Assembly (NCBI RefSeq): GCF_030811555.1
Contig: NZ_JAUSQZ010000001.1
Coordinates: 6,011,241 to 6,075,240 of the forward strand
Reading direction: 5' to 3'
Source of the DNA: Kineosporia succinea
GTDB taxonomy: Bacteria > Actinomycetota > Actinomycetes > Actinomycetales > Kineosporiaceae
DNA: 64,000 bases
In this document: piece after piece, positions 1-8,711 of the stretch
Position numbering within the stretch: the first letter of the stretch is position 1
How the letters are laid out: the number at the start of each line of letters is the position of its first letter
The notes under the pieces: model-generated
Databases searched by the model: none
What the model was told of the DNA's origin: nothing
What the model saw: the letters and a program-made list of their open reading frames with translations, nothing else
Translations under genes and position numbers: made by a program

Positions 1-2
1 CG

Positions 3-261
3 AAAAGGCGGTGTGAGAACTGGTTCGCCCTCAAAGAGCGCACGATGCAAGACCTGGAGCGCCTGGCCCCCACCCCCCGGCGCTGTAAGAAGCTGACCGA
101 TCAGACCGGGTCTCGTCCAAGCACCTGACCGAGAGCGCCTCACTGATGGCTGTCGCGTCCACCCTGTGGGTGCTGCCGCGCGCCGCCGAGCAGCCGATCG
201 ACGAGCCCGTCGGGGTGGCCCTGTGCCTGGTCACGGTGAGGTCCTACCTGTCCGAGCTCTG
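3..261 (+). pseudogene. Unidentified gene remnant, cut by the window edge and frameshifted
   Basis: Two open stretches in different plus-strand frames look like pieces of one coding region. The first runs in from the left edge (frame of base 3) and stops at 126-128. The second is open from base 89 to a stop at 259-261 and ends in ...VRSYLSEL. They can be joined by a frame change near 110-120. No family was recognised. It could equally be the 3' end of an intact short gene plus chance reading. The divergent regulator gene ends 18 bases before this stop on the opposite strand, so this end is convergent with it. Confidence 0.25.
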
Positions 262-1398
262 AGCGGATCCGGAGCTCTCCGGCGCCGGCCGGGAGAGCGA
301 GAGCAGCCGCTGCCCCTTTCCGGCCGCCTTCAGCCGGGCCGGTAGCACGACGTGCCGGCGGGGCCCGTCCGGCCCGGACAGCCGCTCGTGGATCAGCTGC
401 GCGGCGGCGGTCCCCATCGCCCGGGCGGGAAGCTGCGCCGCGACCGCGGCCAGCGGTGACAGGCCCTCGGGGCCGCCGTCGTCCATGCTGGCCATCTCGA
501 CGTGCCCGGGAAGATCGAGGCCGGGGGCCAGGAGGTCACCGATCAGCACGCCCATCGTGGCGGCGTTGGCGCAGATCACGGCGCTCAGGCCCTCGGGCGA
601 GGCGAACAGGCGCTGCAGGCGCTCGATGCGCGAGGGCTGTGGCAGGTCGTAATAATTGGTCAGCACCGAACGCTCGGGAAGCTCCGGCAGGCCGGCCTCC
701 CGCAGGGCGCGGAAGTAGCCGCTGCGCCGGTCGCGCACGCTCGTGGTGTCGCTCTCGCTCCACAGCAGCGCGGGCGCGCGGTGGCCCCGGGCGATGACGG
801 CCGAGGTGACGTCGTGACCGATCGCGAAGTCGTCGAAAAGGACGGCGTCCGTGGGGACGTCGGGGAAGTAGCGGTCGACGAGCACGACCGCGACGCCCCG
901 CGACTCCAGCGCGGTGACCACCCCACCCGCGTGCGATCCGTTCCACGGGTACAGCACCACCGCGTCCGCACCCGAATCGGCGACCTCCAGAAGCGTTCTC
1001 TCCTCGTGGTTCTGGTCGAGCGTGTTGGCCACGAGCAGCCGATGGCCCAGGAGCGCGGCCTCCGCGGCGAGGCCTCGCTGCAGGATGTGCTTGTGACCGT
1101 CGCTGTCCGGGCTGACGTAGGCGATGGTCGCGGGGCCGGAGGTCGCCCGGAGGCGCTCGGGCTGCCGGGAGACGACAAAGGTTCCCAGCCCCCGCCTGCG
1201 CACCACCACGCCCTCCGCGACCAGGTCGTTGAGCGCGCGGACCGCCGTCGTCGTGGAAACCCCGAACCGCTCGACGATCTCGCGCTGGGTGACGAACGGG
1301 GTGTCCGGATCGTAGTCGCCCCGGGCGATGGACTGCCGCAGCGACTCCTTGACCCAGTAGAACAGGCTGACACCGGGCGGCCGCGCCGTCGACGTCAT
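244..1398 (-). CDS. GntR/LacI-type sugar-responsive transcriptional regulator
   Basis: Predicted 384-residue repressor with an N-terminal GntR-type winged helix (REIVERFGVSTTTAVRALND, then a basic wing RRRGLGTF) followed by a LacI/periplasmic-binding-like sensor domain (ADAVVLYPW, ALLWSESDTTSVRDRR, MASMDDGGPEGLSPL). This is the AraR-like GntR/LacI fusion architecture. The start at 1398 is preferred because GAGGGGG lies 5-11 bases upstream, whereas an ATG nine codons earlier (1425) has no ribosome site. The gene is divergent from the alpha-mannosidase operon and shares its 107-base control region, so it most likely represses that operon until an alpha-mannoside or its breakdown product binds. 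The ligand is inferred from context only. Confidence 0.88.
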   Translation of the reverse strand: MTSTARPPGVSLFYWVKESLRQSIARGDYDPDTPFVTQREIVERFGVSTTTAVRALNDLVAEGVVVRRRGLGTFVVSRQPERLRATSGPATIAYVSPDSDGHKHILQRGLAAEAALLGHRLLVANTLDQNHEERTLLEVADSGADAVVLYPWNGSHAGGVVTALESRGVAVVLVDRYFPDVPTDAVLFDDFAIGHDVTSAVIARGHRAPALLWSESDTTSVRDRRSGYFRALREAGLPELPERSVLTNYYDLPQPSRIERLQRLFASPEGLSAVICANAATMGVLIGDLLAPGLDLPGHVEMASMDDGGPEGLSPLAAVAAQLPARAMGTAAAQLIHERLSGPDGPRRHVVLPARLKAAGKGQRLLSLSRPAPESSGSAQSSDR

Positions 1399-1444
1399 GT
1401 CATCCCCCTCGTAGAACCCGCTCATTTTGGACGAAGCGTACTTC

Positions 1445-1473
1445 TTGACGTGTTAAAGCATCATTCGTACCGT
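1445..1473 (+). promoter_or_regulatory. Sigma-70-type promoter and probable operator of the alpha-mannosidase operon
   Basis: A -35 box TTGACG (1445-1450) and a -10 box TACCGT (1468-1473) are separated by exactly 17 bases, giving a predicted 5' leader of about 25 bases before the ATG at 1506. An imperfect 18-base dyad, TGACGTGTTAAAGCATCA (1447-1464, 6 of 9 pairs symmetric around TTAA), fills the spacer. That is where a GntR/LacI repressor would block polymerase. Confidence 0.6.
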
Positions 1474-1505
1474 CGGATGGTGCGTCAAACTCAATGAGGA
1501 GGGCC

Positions 1506-4500
1506 ATGCACGACGATCGCGTCCACGTCGAACGCCGGATCCGCCGCATCCTGAACGAGCGCCTGCGCCCAGCCGTCCACGGCGAGAGGGCACCGCTCGA
1601 CCTGGAGTTCTGGCCGGCCCCGGGGGAGCCCGTCACCCTCGAAGAAGCTCTCGCCGCCACCTACGTCAAGGCCGCGCCGGGGCAGGAGTGGGGCCCACCC
1701 TGGGGCACCACCTGGTTCCACCTCACCGGCACCGTCCCATCCGCCTGGTCCGGCCGCGAGGTCGAGGCCGTCGTCGACCTCGGCTTCTCCATCACCGGCC
1801 CGGGCTTCTCCGCCGAGGGCCTGGTGCTGCGCCCCGACGGAACCGCGGTGAAAGCCCTGAACCCGGAATCGATCTGGGTCCCGATCACCAAGAGCAGCAC
1901 CGGCAACGGCGACGTCGACCTCTACGTCGAGGCCGCGTCCAACCCCGACATCATGCGTGAGGGCTTCGGCACCCCGCACGGCGTCGGCACCCCGCTCGGC
2001 GACATCGAGACCGCCGGCCGGGCACCCGGCTACCGCGTCCGCCGCGTCGAACTGGCCGTCTTCGAGCGCGAGATCTGGGAACTCGTCATGGATGTGGAGG
2101 TTCTCGACCAGCTCATGCACGAGCTGAGCACCGACGACCCCCGCCGCTGGAAGATCCTGCGCGCCCTCGAGACCGCGGTCGACGCCATCGACCTGCGCGA
2201 CGTCACCGGCACGACCGCGGCCGCCCGCAAGGCCCTGGAACCCGCGCTCGCCGCTCCTGCCGTCGCCAGCGCCCACCGGGTCAGCGCGGTGGGTCACGCC
2301 CACATCGACACCGCCTGGCTGTGGCCGCTGCGCGAGACGGTGCGAAAAGTGGCCCGCACCGCGGCCAACGTCACCCAGCTGATGGACGATCATCCGGACC
2401 TGGTCTTCGCGATGTCCTCGGCACAGCAGTGGGCGTGGATGAAGGAGCACCACCCGGCGATCTGGGAACGGATGAAGGAGAAGGTCGCCACCGGCCAGTT
2501 CGTGCCGGTCGGGGGCATGTGGGTGGAGTCGGACACGAACCTGCCCGGTTCCGAGGCCCTGGCCCGGCAGTTCGTGCACGGCAAGCGGTTCTTCCTGGAG
2601 GAGCTCGGCATCGAGACCCAGGAGGTCTGGCTCCCCGACTCCTTCGGCTACACCGCCGCGCTGCCGCAGCTGGTGAAACTCTCCGGTTCACAATGGTTCC
2701 TGACCCAGAAGATGTCCTGGAACCAGGTCAACAAGTTCCCGCACCACACCTTCTGGTGGGAAGGGCTGGACGGCACGCGCGTGCTCACGCACCTGCCGCC
2801 CGTCGACACGTACAACTCCGTGCTGTCCGGCCGGGAACTCGCGCACACGGTGCGCAACTACACCGAGAAGGGCGTCGCGAACCGGTCGCTCGTCCCCTTC
2901 GGGTACGGCGACGGAGGAGGTGGCCCGACCCGCGAGATGATCGGCCGGGCGGCCCGTCTCGCAGATCTGGAAGGCTCCGCGCGGGTCGGGGTCGAGTCGC
3001 CGCAGGACTTCTTCGTGAAGGCCCTGGAAGACCATCCGGCGCCGGAGGTCTGGGCGGGGGAGATGTACCTGGAGATCCACCGGGGCACCTACACCACTCA
3101 TCACGCCACCAAGGCCGGCAACCGCCGCAGTGAGCACCTGCTGCGCGAGGCCGAGCTCTGGTCGGCCACGGCGACCGTCCGCACCGGGGCGGAGTATCCC
3201 TCCGAGCGGCTGGACGCCATCTGGAAACAGGTGCTCACGCACCAGTTCCACGACATCCTGCCCGGTTCCAGCATCGCCTGGGTGCACCGGCTCGCGAAGA
3301 CGACCTACGCCGAGATCGCCGCCGAACTCGAGCAGATCGTCGCCGACGCGCAGCGGGCGCTGGCCGGTGACGAGAACGCCTCCGGCGTGGTGACGTTCAA
3401 CGCGGCACCCCACGCGCGGGACGGTGTGGTGGCCGGTGGTGCCGGGATCCCGTCCGAGCCTTCGCAACCAGCCGTCCTGGAGCACACCGAGGCCGGAACC
3501 GTCCTGGACAACGGGCTCATCCGGGTGGTCATCGACGAGCGCGGTCTGCTCACGTCCGTCGTCGACGCGGCCACCGGGCGCGAGGCCGTTGCCGAGGGGC
3601 GGGTCGCGAATCTGCTGCAGCTGCACCAGGATCTGCCCTACGAGTGGGATGCCTGGGACGTCGACCGCAGCTACACGCACACGGTCACCGACATCACCGG
3701 GGTCGATTCGCTGCGCAGTCGGGTGCTTGAGGACGCGTCGGTCCAGGTCGAGGTCGTGCGCACCTTCGGTGCGTCCCGGGTCACGCAGCTGCTCACGCTC
3801 GCCCCGGGATCTCGGCGCCTCGACGTCGAGACCGAGGTGGACTGGCAGGAGTGCGAGAAGTTCCTCAAGGCCGCGTTCCCGCTCGACCTGCGGGCCGACG
3901 TGTCGTCGGCCGAGATCCAGTTCGGGTACGTGCAGCGGGCCACCACGTCGAACACCACGTGGGAACGCGAGCAGTTCGAGATCCCGGCCCACCGCTACCT
4001 CCACGTCGGCGAACCTGACTACGGCGTGGCGGTTGTCAACGACTCGACGTACGGCCACGACGTGTCGCGCACGGTGCGGGCGGACGGCGGCACGACCACG
4101 ACCGTGCGGCTGTCACTGCTGCGTGCCCCGCGATTCCCCGACCCGCAGACGGATCTGGGGATCCAGCGCCTGAGGTACGCGCTGGTGCCCGGCGCCGACC
4201 TGCTCGACGCGACCCGCGAAGGGCACTGGATCAACCTCCCGGCGCGCTCGGTGCCCGGTGATCACCCGGTCGCCCCGCTCGTCGAGATCGACCATCCCGG
4301 TGTCGTTCTCAGTGCACTGAAGCTGGCCGACGACGGCAGCGGGGACCTCGTCGTGCGGGTGCACGAAGCACTCGGCGCCCGTCGCCGCACCGCCCTGCGG
4401 GTGGACGCCGAGTACAGCTCGTGGACGGTCACCGACCTGCTCGAACGTCCCCTCGACGACCCGGGCCCGGCGCTCGAGCAGGCCGAGGAGAGCGGCGTTT

Positions 4501-4556
4501 TCACCGTCTCCCTGCGTCCGTTCCAGATCCTGACCCTGCGCCTGCGCAGGTCCTGA
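1506..4556 (+). CDS. Alpha-mannosidase, glycoside hydrolase family 38
   Basis: A 1016-residue cytosolic enzyme (no signal peptide) of the bacterial/MAN2C1-like GH38 class, which releases terminal alpha-mannose from oligosaccharides. The zinc-binding motif AHIDTAWLWPLRET (H266, D268) and the nucleophile motif WLPDSFGYTAALPQ (D378) are both present, as is the conserved THQFHDILPGSSI segment. The C-terminal third is the beta-sandwich of the family. The start at 1506 is chosen because GAGGAGG (1497-1503) sits just upstream; the ATG at 1494 overlaps that ribosome site. It is the first gene of an operon that continues into a sugar ABC importer, so the imported glycoside is probably its substrate. 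Full length, no sign of decay. Confidence 0.95.
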   Translation: MHDDRVHVERRIRRILNERLRPAVHGERAPLDLEFWPAPGEPVTLEEALAATYVKAAPGQEWGPPWGTTWFHLTGTVPSAWSGREVEAVVDLGFSITGPGFSAEGLVLRPDGTAVKALNPESIWVPITKSSTGNGDVDLYVEAASNPDIMREGFGTPHGVGTPLGDIETAGRAPGYRVRRVELAVFEREIWELVMDVEVLDQLMHELSTDDPRRWKILRALETAVDAIDLRDVTGTTAAARKALEPALAAPAVASAHRVSAVGHAHIDTAWLWPLRETVRKVARTAANVTQLMDDHPDLVFAMSSAQQWAWMKEHHPAIWERMKEKVATGQFVPVGGMWVESDTNLPGSEALARQFVHGKRFFLEELGIETQEVWLPDSFGYTAALPQLVKLSGSQWFLTQKMSWNQVNKFPHHTFWWEGLDGTRVLTHLPPVDTYNSVLSGRELAHTVRNYTEKGVANRSLVPFGYGDGGGGPTREMIGRAARLADLEGSARVGVESPQDFFVKALEDHPAPEVWAGEMYLEIHRGTYTTHHATKAGNRRSEHLLREAELWSATATVRTGAEYPSERLDAIWKQVLTHQFHDILPGSSIAWVHRLAKTTYAEIAAELEQIVADAQRALAGDENASGVVTFNAAPHARDGVVAGGAGIPSEPSQPAVLEHTEAGTVLDNGLIRVVIDERGLLTSVVDAATGREAVAEGRVANLLQLHQDLPYEWDAWDVDRSYTHTVTDITGVDSLRSRVLEDASVQVEVVRTFGASRVTQLLTLAPGSRRLDVETEVDWQECEKFLKAAFPLDLRADVSSAEIQFGYVQRATTSNTTWEREQFEIPAHRYLHVGEPDYGVAVVNDSTYGHDVSRTVRADGGTTTTVRLSLLRAPRFPDPQTDLGIQRLRYALVPGADLLDATREGHWINLPARSVPGDHPVAPLVEIDHPGVVLSALKLADDGSGDLVVRVHEALGARRRTALRVDAEYSSWTVTDLLERPLDDPGPALEQAEESGVFTVSLRPFQILTLRLRRS

Positions 4557-4564
4557 GCACCGAC

Positions 4565-4596
4565 GGGCCACCGGGCCGGCTCCGGTCCGGTGGCCC
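4565..4596 (+). terminator. Hairpin between mannosidase and transporter genes
   Basis: A perfect 10-bp stem, GGGCCACCGG (4565-4574) with CCGGTGGCCC (4587-4596), starts 9 bases after the mannosidase stop. The 12-base loop can itself fold (CCGG pairs). No T-run follows. It may act as a partial terminator or as a 3' stabiliser that sets the ratio of enzyme to transporter transcripts. Confidence 0.5.
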
Positions 4597-4690
4597 CGGA
4601 GAGGCGCCGTGCCCCCGGGCCGCCGCCACCCGCGTCCCTCATTCGTTCTGCCCTTCCACCCGACGACGACGTCAGGCCCCGGAGGCCCCG

Positions 4691-6064
4691 ATGACTGTCA
4701 CCCCGCGTCCCTCGTTCGCCATCTCCCGCCGGGCCCTGCTGGGCGGGATCGCCGGAACCTCCGCGGCCGCGGCGCTGGCCGCCTGCGGAGGCGGTTCCGG
4801 TGACGGCGGCAACACCCTCAAGGTCGTGTTCCAGCAGTTCGGTGCCTCCCGGGTGCAGGCCGACTTCCTCGCGGGCGTGAAGAAGGAGTTCGAGGCCGCG
4901 AACGCCGGCGTCACCGTGCAGTTCGAGCCGATCGTGGCCGGTGAGAGTGATTACTACACCAAGCTCCAGCTGCTCATGCGCTCGCCCCGCACGGCCCCGG
5001 ACGTGGTCTACGAAGACACGTTCCTCATCAACTCCGACATCGAGGCCGGCTACCTGACCGCCCTCGACGACCGGCTGAACGCCTGGAGCGACTGGCCGAA
5101 GTTCCTGCCCGCGGCCAAGGCGGCCGCCAAGGCCCTGGACGGCAAGACCTACGGCGTTCCCGACGGAACCGACACCCGCGCGCTCTGGTACAACAAGGAC
5201 CTGTTCGAAAAGGCCGGTCTGGACCCTGATTGGGAACCCAGGACGTGGGACGACGTGCTCACCACGGCCCGCACTCTCAAGGCGAAGCTGCCGGGCGTCG
5301 TGCCGCTGAACATCTACACCGGCACCGGAGTCGGTGAGGCGACCACGATCACCGCCTACCAGATGCTGCTCTACGGCACCGGCGAGAACCCGCTCTTCGA
5401 TCCCACCGCGCAGAAGTGGGTCATCGGCGGGCAGGGCGTGATCGACACCCTGACGTTCTACCAGACCGTCTTCTCCGAGGGACTCGGGCCGGACATCAAG
5501 CAGGCGCTGTCCCCGGACTTCGGCAACACCGTCAACCAGAAGCTCATCCCGCAGGGCAAGGTCGCGATCTCGCTGGACGGCTCGTACGCCTGCGGCACCT
5601 GGCTCGAGACCGGCCCGGCGCCCTGGCCGGAGTGGCACGACGTGCTCGGGGTCACCGGCATGCCCCGCCAGCACGGTGACGGCCCGGACGTGAGCATGTC
5701 CGGGGGCTGGACCTACGCGATCCCGGCCAAGTCCCAGAACGCCGACAAGGCCTGGGAATTCATCAAGACGGTCACCAGCCAGAAGAACGAGACGACGTTC
5801 GACATCAACCAGGTGCAGATCCCGGTCCGCTCCGACGTCGCGGCCGACCCGACGTACATCGCGGCCAACCCGACGAACGAGTTCTTCGCCGGTCTCGTCG
5901 AGAACACCCAGTACCGGCCCGCGTACGCGGTGTACCCGCGCATCTCCACGCTCATCCAGCAGGCCACCGAGGCCGTCTCGACGGGCCGGAGCACCCCGGC
6001 CGAAGCCGCCGCCGACTACGACGCCGGTGTGAAAGAAGCGGCCGGGGACGCGGTCACGTCATGA
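4691..6064 (+). CDS. Sugar ABC transporter substrate-binding lipoprotein (CUT1 type)
   Basis: A 457-residue extracytoplasmic solute-binding protein. The N-terminus has a twin-arginine signal (SRRALLGGIAG) ending in the lipobox LAAC, so it should be exported folded by Tat and lipid-anchored at Cys32. The body has the CUT1 family layout, with DALWYNKDLFEKAGLD-like text (here DTRALWYNKDLFEKAGL) and a late SGGWTYAIPAKS segment. The start at 4691 follows GGAGG at 4681-4685; the much longer open frame upstream is not coding. The stop overlaps the next start by four bases (ATGA). With the neighbours it should deliver a mannoside or mannose-rich oligosaccharide; that ligand is inferred from the adjacent GH38 gene. 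Confidence 0.92.
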   Translation: MTVTPRPSFAISRRALLGGIAGTSAAAALAACGGGSGDGGNTLKVVFQQFGASRVQADFLAGVKKEFEAANAGVTVQFEPIVAGESDYYTKLQLLMRSPRTAPDVVYEDTFLINSDIEAGYLTALDDRLNAWSDWPKFLPAAKAAAKALDGKTYGVPDGTDTRALWYNKDLFEKAGLDPDWEPRTWDDVLTTARTLKAKLPGVVPLNIYTGTGVGEATTITAYQMLLYGTGENPLFDPTAQKWVIGGQGVIDTLTFYQTVFSEGLGPDIKQALSPDFGNTVNQKLIPQGKVAISLDGSYACGTWLETGPAPWPEWHDVLGVTGMPRQHGDGPDVSMSGGWTYAIPAKSQNADKAWEFIKTVTSQKNETTFDINQVQIPVRSDVAADPTYIAANPTNEFFAGLVENTQYRPAYAVYPRISTLIQQATEAVSTGRSTPAEAAADYDAGVKEAAGDAVTS

Positions 6065-6945
6065 CGAGCGTGCCGCTGGAACGAACTCGGGTCCTGCGTG
6101 GACTGCCGCTGGTCCCGGCGGTAGGGCTCATGCTCGTGTTCCTGGCCGGGCCGATCCTGTACTGCCTGTACTCGGCCTTCACCGACATGGCGCTGACCGG
6201 TTCCAGCGGAGCGTCGTTCGTCGGGCTCGAGAACTTCCGGAAGGCGTTCGCCAGCGACGAGTTCGGGCGTGCCCTGCGATACACGCTGCTCTTCACGGTG
6301 GTGTCGGCGATCGTGGGGCAGAACATCCTGGGCATGGCGCTGGCCCTGCTGATGCGCACCGGGGGACGGGTCGTGCGCACGGTGGTGAGCGCGATCGTGA
6401 TCGGCGCGTGGGTGCTGCCCGAGGTGGTCGCCGGGTACCTGTGGCTGGCCTTCCTGGGGGACGAGGGGCCGCTGAACCAGATCCTCGGTGTGCTGCACCT
6501 GCCGGAGCAGGACTGGTTGTTCAGCCTGCCCATCCTGGCGGTCTCGCTGGCGAACATCTGGCGCGGGACGGCCTTTTCGATGCTGGTCTACTCGGCGGCC
6601 CTGTCGGAGGTGCCGCGTGAGATCGAGGAGGCGGCGACGATGGACGGGGCGGGTCCGGTGCGCCGGCTGGCGAGCGTCACGATCCCGATGGTGCGGCGCA
6701 CGATCGCGACGAACCTCATGCTCATCACGCTGCAGACGCTGTCGGTGTTCGGGCTGATCTGGACGATGACGCGCGGCGGGCCGAGCGGGGCGAGCACCAC
6801 ACTGCCGCTGTACGCCTACCAGCAGGCGTTCCAGCTCTCGCAACTCGGGTACGGCACCGCGCTGGCCCTGGTCCTGCTGGGTCTGGGGGGCGTCTTCTCG
6901 TTGATCTATCTGCGGATGCTGCGGTCCGAGGAGGCTGTGCGATGA
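6061..6945 (+). CDS. Sugar ABC transporter permease (MalF/UgpA type)
   Basis: A 294-residue inner-membrane protein with six predicted helices and the ATPase-docking EAA loop EIEEAATMDGAGPVRRLASV at about residues 186-205. It starts within the stop of the binding-protein gene (ATGA) and ends within the start of the next permease (ATGA), so the three transporter genes are translationally coupled. It forms the heterodimeric channel with the next gene product. No ATPase gene is present in the operon. Confidence 0.93.
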   Translation: MTSVPLERTRVLRGLPLVPAVGLMLVFLAGPILYCLYSAFTDMALTGSSGASFVGLENFRKAFASDEFGRALRYTLLFTVVSAIVGQNILGMALALLMRTGGRVVRTVVSAIVIGAWVLPEVVAGYLWLAFLGDEGPLNQILGVLHLPEQDWLFSLPILAVSLANIWRGTAFSMLVYSAALSEVPREIEEAATMDGAGPVRRLASVTIPMVRRTIATNLMLITLQTLSVFGLIWTMTRGGPSGASTTLPLYAYQQAFQLSQLGYGTALALVLLGLGGVFSLIYLRMLRSEEAVR

Positions 6946-7817
6946 CGGTTGTGCAGGCACGGGAGGTGCCGGGCCGGGCGGTGCGCCGGCCGGTGCGGCG
7001 GGGTCCGGCCGGACGGGTCGCGGCGAACACCGCTCTGAGCGTGGTGGGTTTCGCGTTCGTCGTGCCGATGGTCTGGGTGCTCGCGGCGGCGTTCAACGGC
7101 ACCGCCGGTCTGTCGGTGTCCTGGCCCGACCCGTGGACGTTCGAGAACTTCCGGGCGGTGCTGAACGTCGACACCACCTACCGCCCGATGCTCAACGGCC
7201 TGGTGCTGTGCGGTGGGGGCACGCTGCTGACGATGGCCGCCGCCGTGCTCGCCGCGTACCCGCTGTCGCGGTACCGGTCACGGTGGAACCGTCCGTTCCT
7301 GCTGACCATCCTGTTCGCGACGGGCCTGCCGATCACCGCGATCATGGTTCCCGTCTACGGGCTGTTCGTGCAGATCAACCTCATCGACACGGTGCTGGGG
7401 ACCGTGCTGTTCATGGCCACCAGCGCGCTGCCGATCTCGATCTGGCTGACGAAGAACTTCATGGACGGGGTGCCGATCGAGCTGGAGGAGGCGGCCTGGA
7501 CCGACGGGGCCTCGCCCATGCAGGCGCTGCGGCACATCATCCTGCCGCTGATGTGGCCGGGCATGTCGGTGGTGGCGATCTACACGTTCATCGGGCTGTG
7601 GGGGAACTTCTTCGTGCCGTTCGTGCTGCTGCTGTCGAACGACCAGTTGCCCGCGTCCGTCAGCATCTTCACGTTCTTCGGGCAGTACGGGCAGATCGTC
7701 TACGGGCAGCTGGCGGCGTACTCGCTGCTGTACTCCCTGCCGGCGCTCGTGCTGTACCTGTTCCTGGCCCGGCGGCTGGGCGGCGCGTTCAGCTTCGGTG
7801 GGGCGGTCAAGGGGTGA
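6942..7817 (+). CDS. Sugar ABC transporter permease (MalG/UgpE type)
   Basis: A 291-residue second permease, with hydrophobic segments typical of MalG and the EAA loop ELEEAAWTDGASPMQALRHI followed by ILPLMWPGM. It overlaps the upstream permease by four bases and the downstream GNAT gene by four bases (GTGA). The family normally pairs with a MalK/MsiK-type ATPase. Because none is encoded here, a shared multi-sugar ATPase elsewhere in the genome is the likely partner, as known for Streptomyces CUT1 systems. Confidence 0.93.
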   Translation: MTVVQAREVPGRAVRRPVRRGPAGRVAANTALSVVGFAFVVPMVWVLAAAFNGTAGLSVSWPDPWTFENFRAVLNVDTTYRPMLNGLVLCGGGTLLTMAAAVLAAYPLSRYRSRWNRPFLLTILFATGLPITAIMVPVYGLFVQINLIDTVLGTVLFMATSALPISIWLTKNFMDGVPIELEEAAWTDGASPMQALRHIILPLMWPGMSVVAIYTFIGLWGNFFVPFVLLLSNDQLPASVSIFTFFGQYGQIVYGQLAAYSLLYSLPALVLYLFLARRLGGAFSFGGAVKG

Positions 7818-8242
7818 ACCTCACCTGGCGGGGCGTGTTCACCGATCCCGAGGTGCACGTGTTGCGGCGGGAGTGTTTCGGTGGAAGCGCGTCGGCGCAC
7901 GACTGGTGGGCCCAGGTGAACGAGCACAGCCTGGGCTGGGTCTGCGCGCGGTCCGGGGGTGACCTCGTGGGCTGGGTGAACGTCGCCTGGGACGGTGCCG
8001 GGCACGCCTTCGTCCTGGACACCGCGGTGGCGGTCACTCATCGGCGCCGGGGCATTGCCTCCGGTCTGATCACGGTGGCGGTTGACGAGTCGCGGGAGGC
8101 CGGGTGCCGTTGGCTGCACGTCGATTTCGTGAGCGAGCTGGCGCCGCTGTACCTGGATGCCTGCGGTTTCCGGAGCACGGCGGCGGGGCTGCTGGATCTG
8201 CGTTCGCCTGCCGGGGCGCGAGTGCCGGAGCAGCCATCCTGA
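7814..8242 (+). CDS. GNAT-family N-acetyltransferase
   Basis: A 142-residue protein starting at a GTG that overlaps the permease stop. The acetyl-CoA-binding motif A is visible as VAVTHRRRGIASGLI (the R-x-x-G-x-A loop) after the beta strand HAFVLDTAVAV. The C-terminal part (PLYLDACGFRST) matches the GNAT motif B region. The acceptor is unknown. Tight coupling suggests that it acts on an amino-sugar or on a transporter-related substrate, but this is only positional evidence. It is the last gene of the mannoside operon. Confidence 0.85.
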   Translation: MNLTWRGVFTDPEVHVLRRECFGGSASAHDWWAQVNEHSLGWVCARSGGDLVGWVNVAWDGAGHAFVLDTAVAVTHRRRGIASGLITVAVDESREAGCRWLHVDFVSELAPLYLDACGFRSTAAGLLDLRSPAGARVPEQPS

Positions 8243-8244
8243 GT

Positions 8245-8261
8245 TCCGACTCTTGGTCGGA
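8245..8261 (+). terminator. Small hairpin after the mannoside operon
   Basis: TCCGAC / GTCGGA arms of 6 bp enclose the loop TCTTG, starting 3 bases after the GNAT stop. It is a weak stem without a T-run but well placed as the operon end. Confidence 0.35.
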
Positions 8262-8283
8262 GCGACGGAGGGCGAGCTCGGCG

Positions 8284-8353
8284 CAAATGTAACCAGAGAC
8301 CCGGCAAATGTAACTGGGAGGGCGTCACATGTAACTCGGTGGGTTACTTTTGC
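8284..8353. repeat. Three direct repeats at exact 21-bp spacing plus one inverted copy (TGTAAC repeats)
   Basis: CAAATGTAAC occurs at 8284 and 8305 and CACATGTAAC at 8326: three copies in the same orientation spaced exactly 21 bases, i.e. two helical turns. An inverted copy GTTACTTTTGC (10 of 11 to the complement of GCAAATGTAAC) lies at 8343-8353. Such phased multiple repeats are typical of transposase-binding ends of IS21-like elements, or of a cooperative regulator. No transposase gene is adjacent, so this may be the scar of a lost element at the left edge of a foreign block. Confidence 0.55.
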
Positions 8354-8414
8354 TCCATGCCGGAAGACCTTTCCAGGTCTCCGTCGATGACGCGAGCGTG
8401 GAGGTCACCCCGTC

Positions 8415-8540
8415 GTGGCCGCTCGCGTGCACGAATGTGACCCGTCGGCGAAACCGTGTCGGGTGGCGGCCACCGGCAAGGCGTACCTCCGTAGCTACGA
8501 CGGTGACTTCGAACTGTCGGTCATCGAGGAACAGGGTCAA
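8415..8540 (+). pseudogene. Remnant of an AlbA_2/AAA_4-type ATP-binding protein (possible)
   Basis: The frame reads ...VAATGKAYLRSYDGDFELSV followed by IEEQGQ and then loses sense. Text of the form GK-AYLRS-DGDFELS-EEQ recurs in actinobacterial proteins with a divergent AlbA_2/AAA_4 domain, recalled from memory and not checked by a search. Nothing of the rest of such a protein (usually over 350 residues) is present. The frame runs open into the next gene without a stop, so a chimeric reading is possible, but base composition changes sharply near 8590, which argues for two separate pieces. Confidence 0.35.
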
Positions 8541-8711
8541 GGCGCGGCTACGTCCCGAACCGGCCAGGTCGCGAGTCGGCGGTCACTTACCCTCATCACC
8601 TCTTGCCGCGTGTATGCATGTGCAACGCCGCATTTACGACAGGTCACGACGGGTATGGGCCTTCAACACTCTCGACTCAAGCAGAAGTTCGTCATCGCCG
8701 ACGATCGAGGT

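Noticed and set aside
502-1497. Long plus-strand frame of 331 codons opposite the GntR/LacI gene
   Set aside because: It is antisense to a gene with clear domain motifs; its own product is Arg/Gly/His-rich without family features, typical of GC-driven shadow reading.
1491-2579. Minus-strand frame of 362 codons inside the alpha-mannosidase gene
   Set aside because: It is antisense to the GH38 catalytic domain whose motifs fix the true frame.
2688-4058. Minus-strand frame of 456 codons opposite the GH38 C-terminal half
   Set aside because: Shadow frame; Asp/Val/Arg-rich, no start site or motif.
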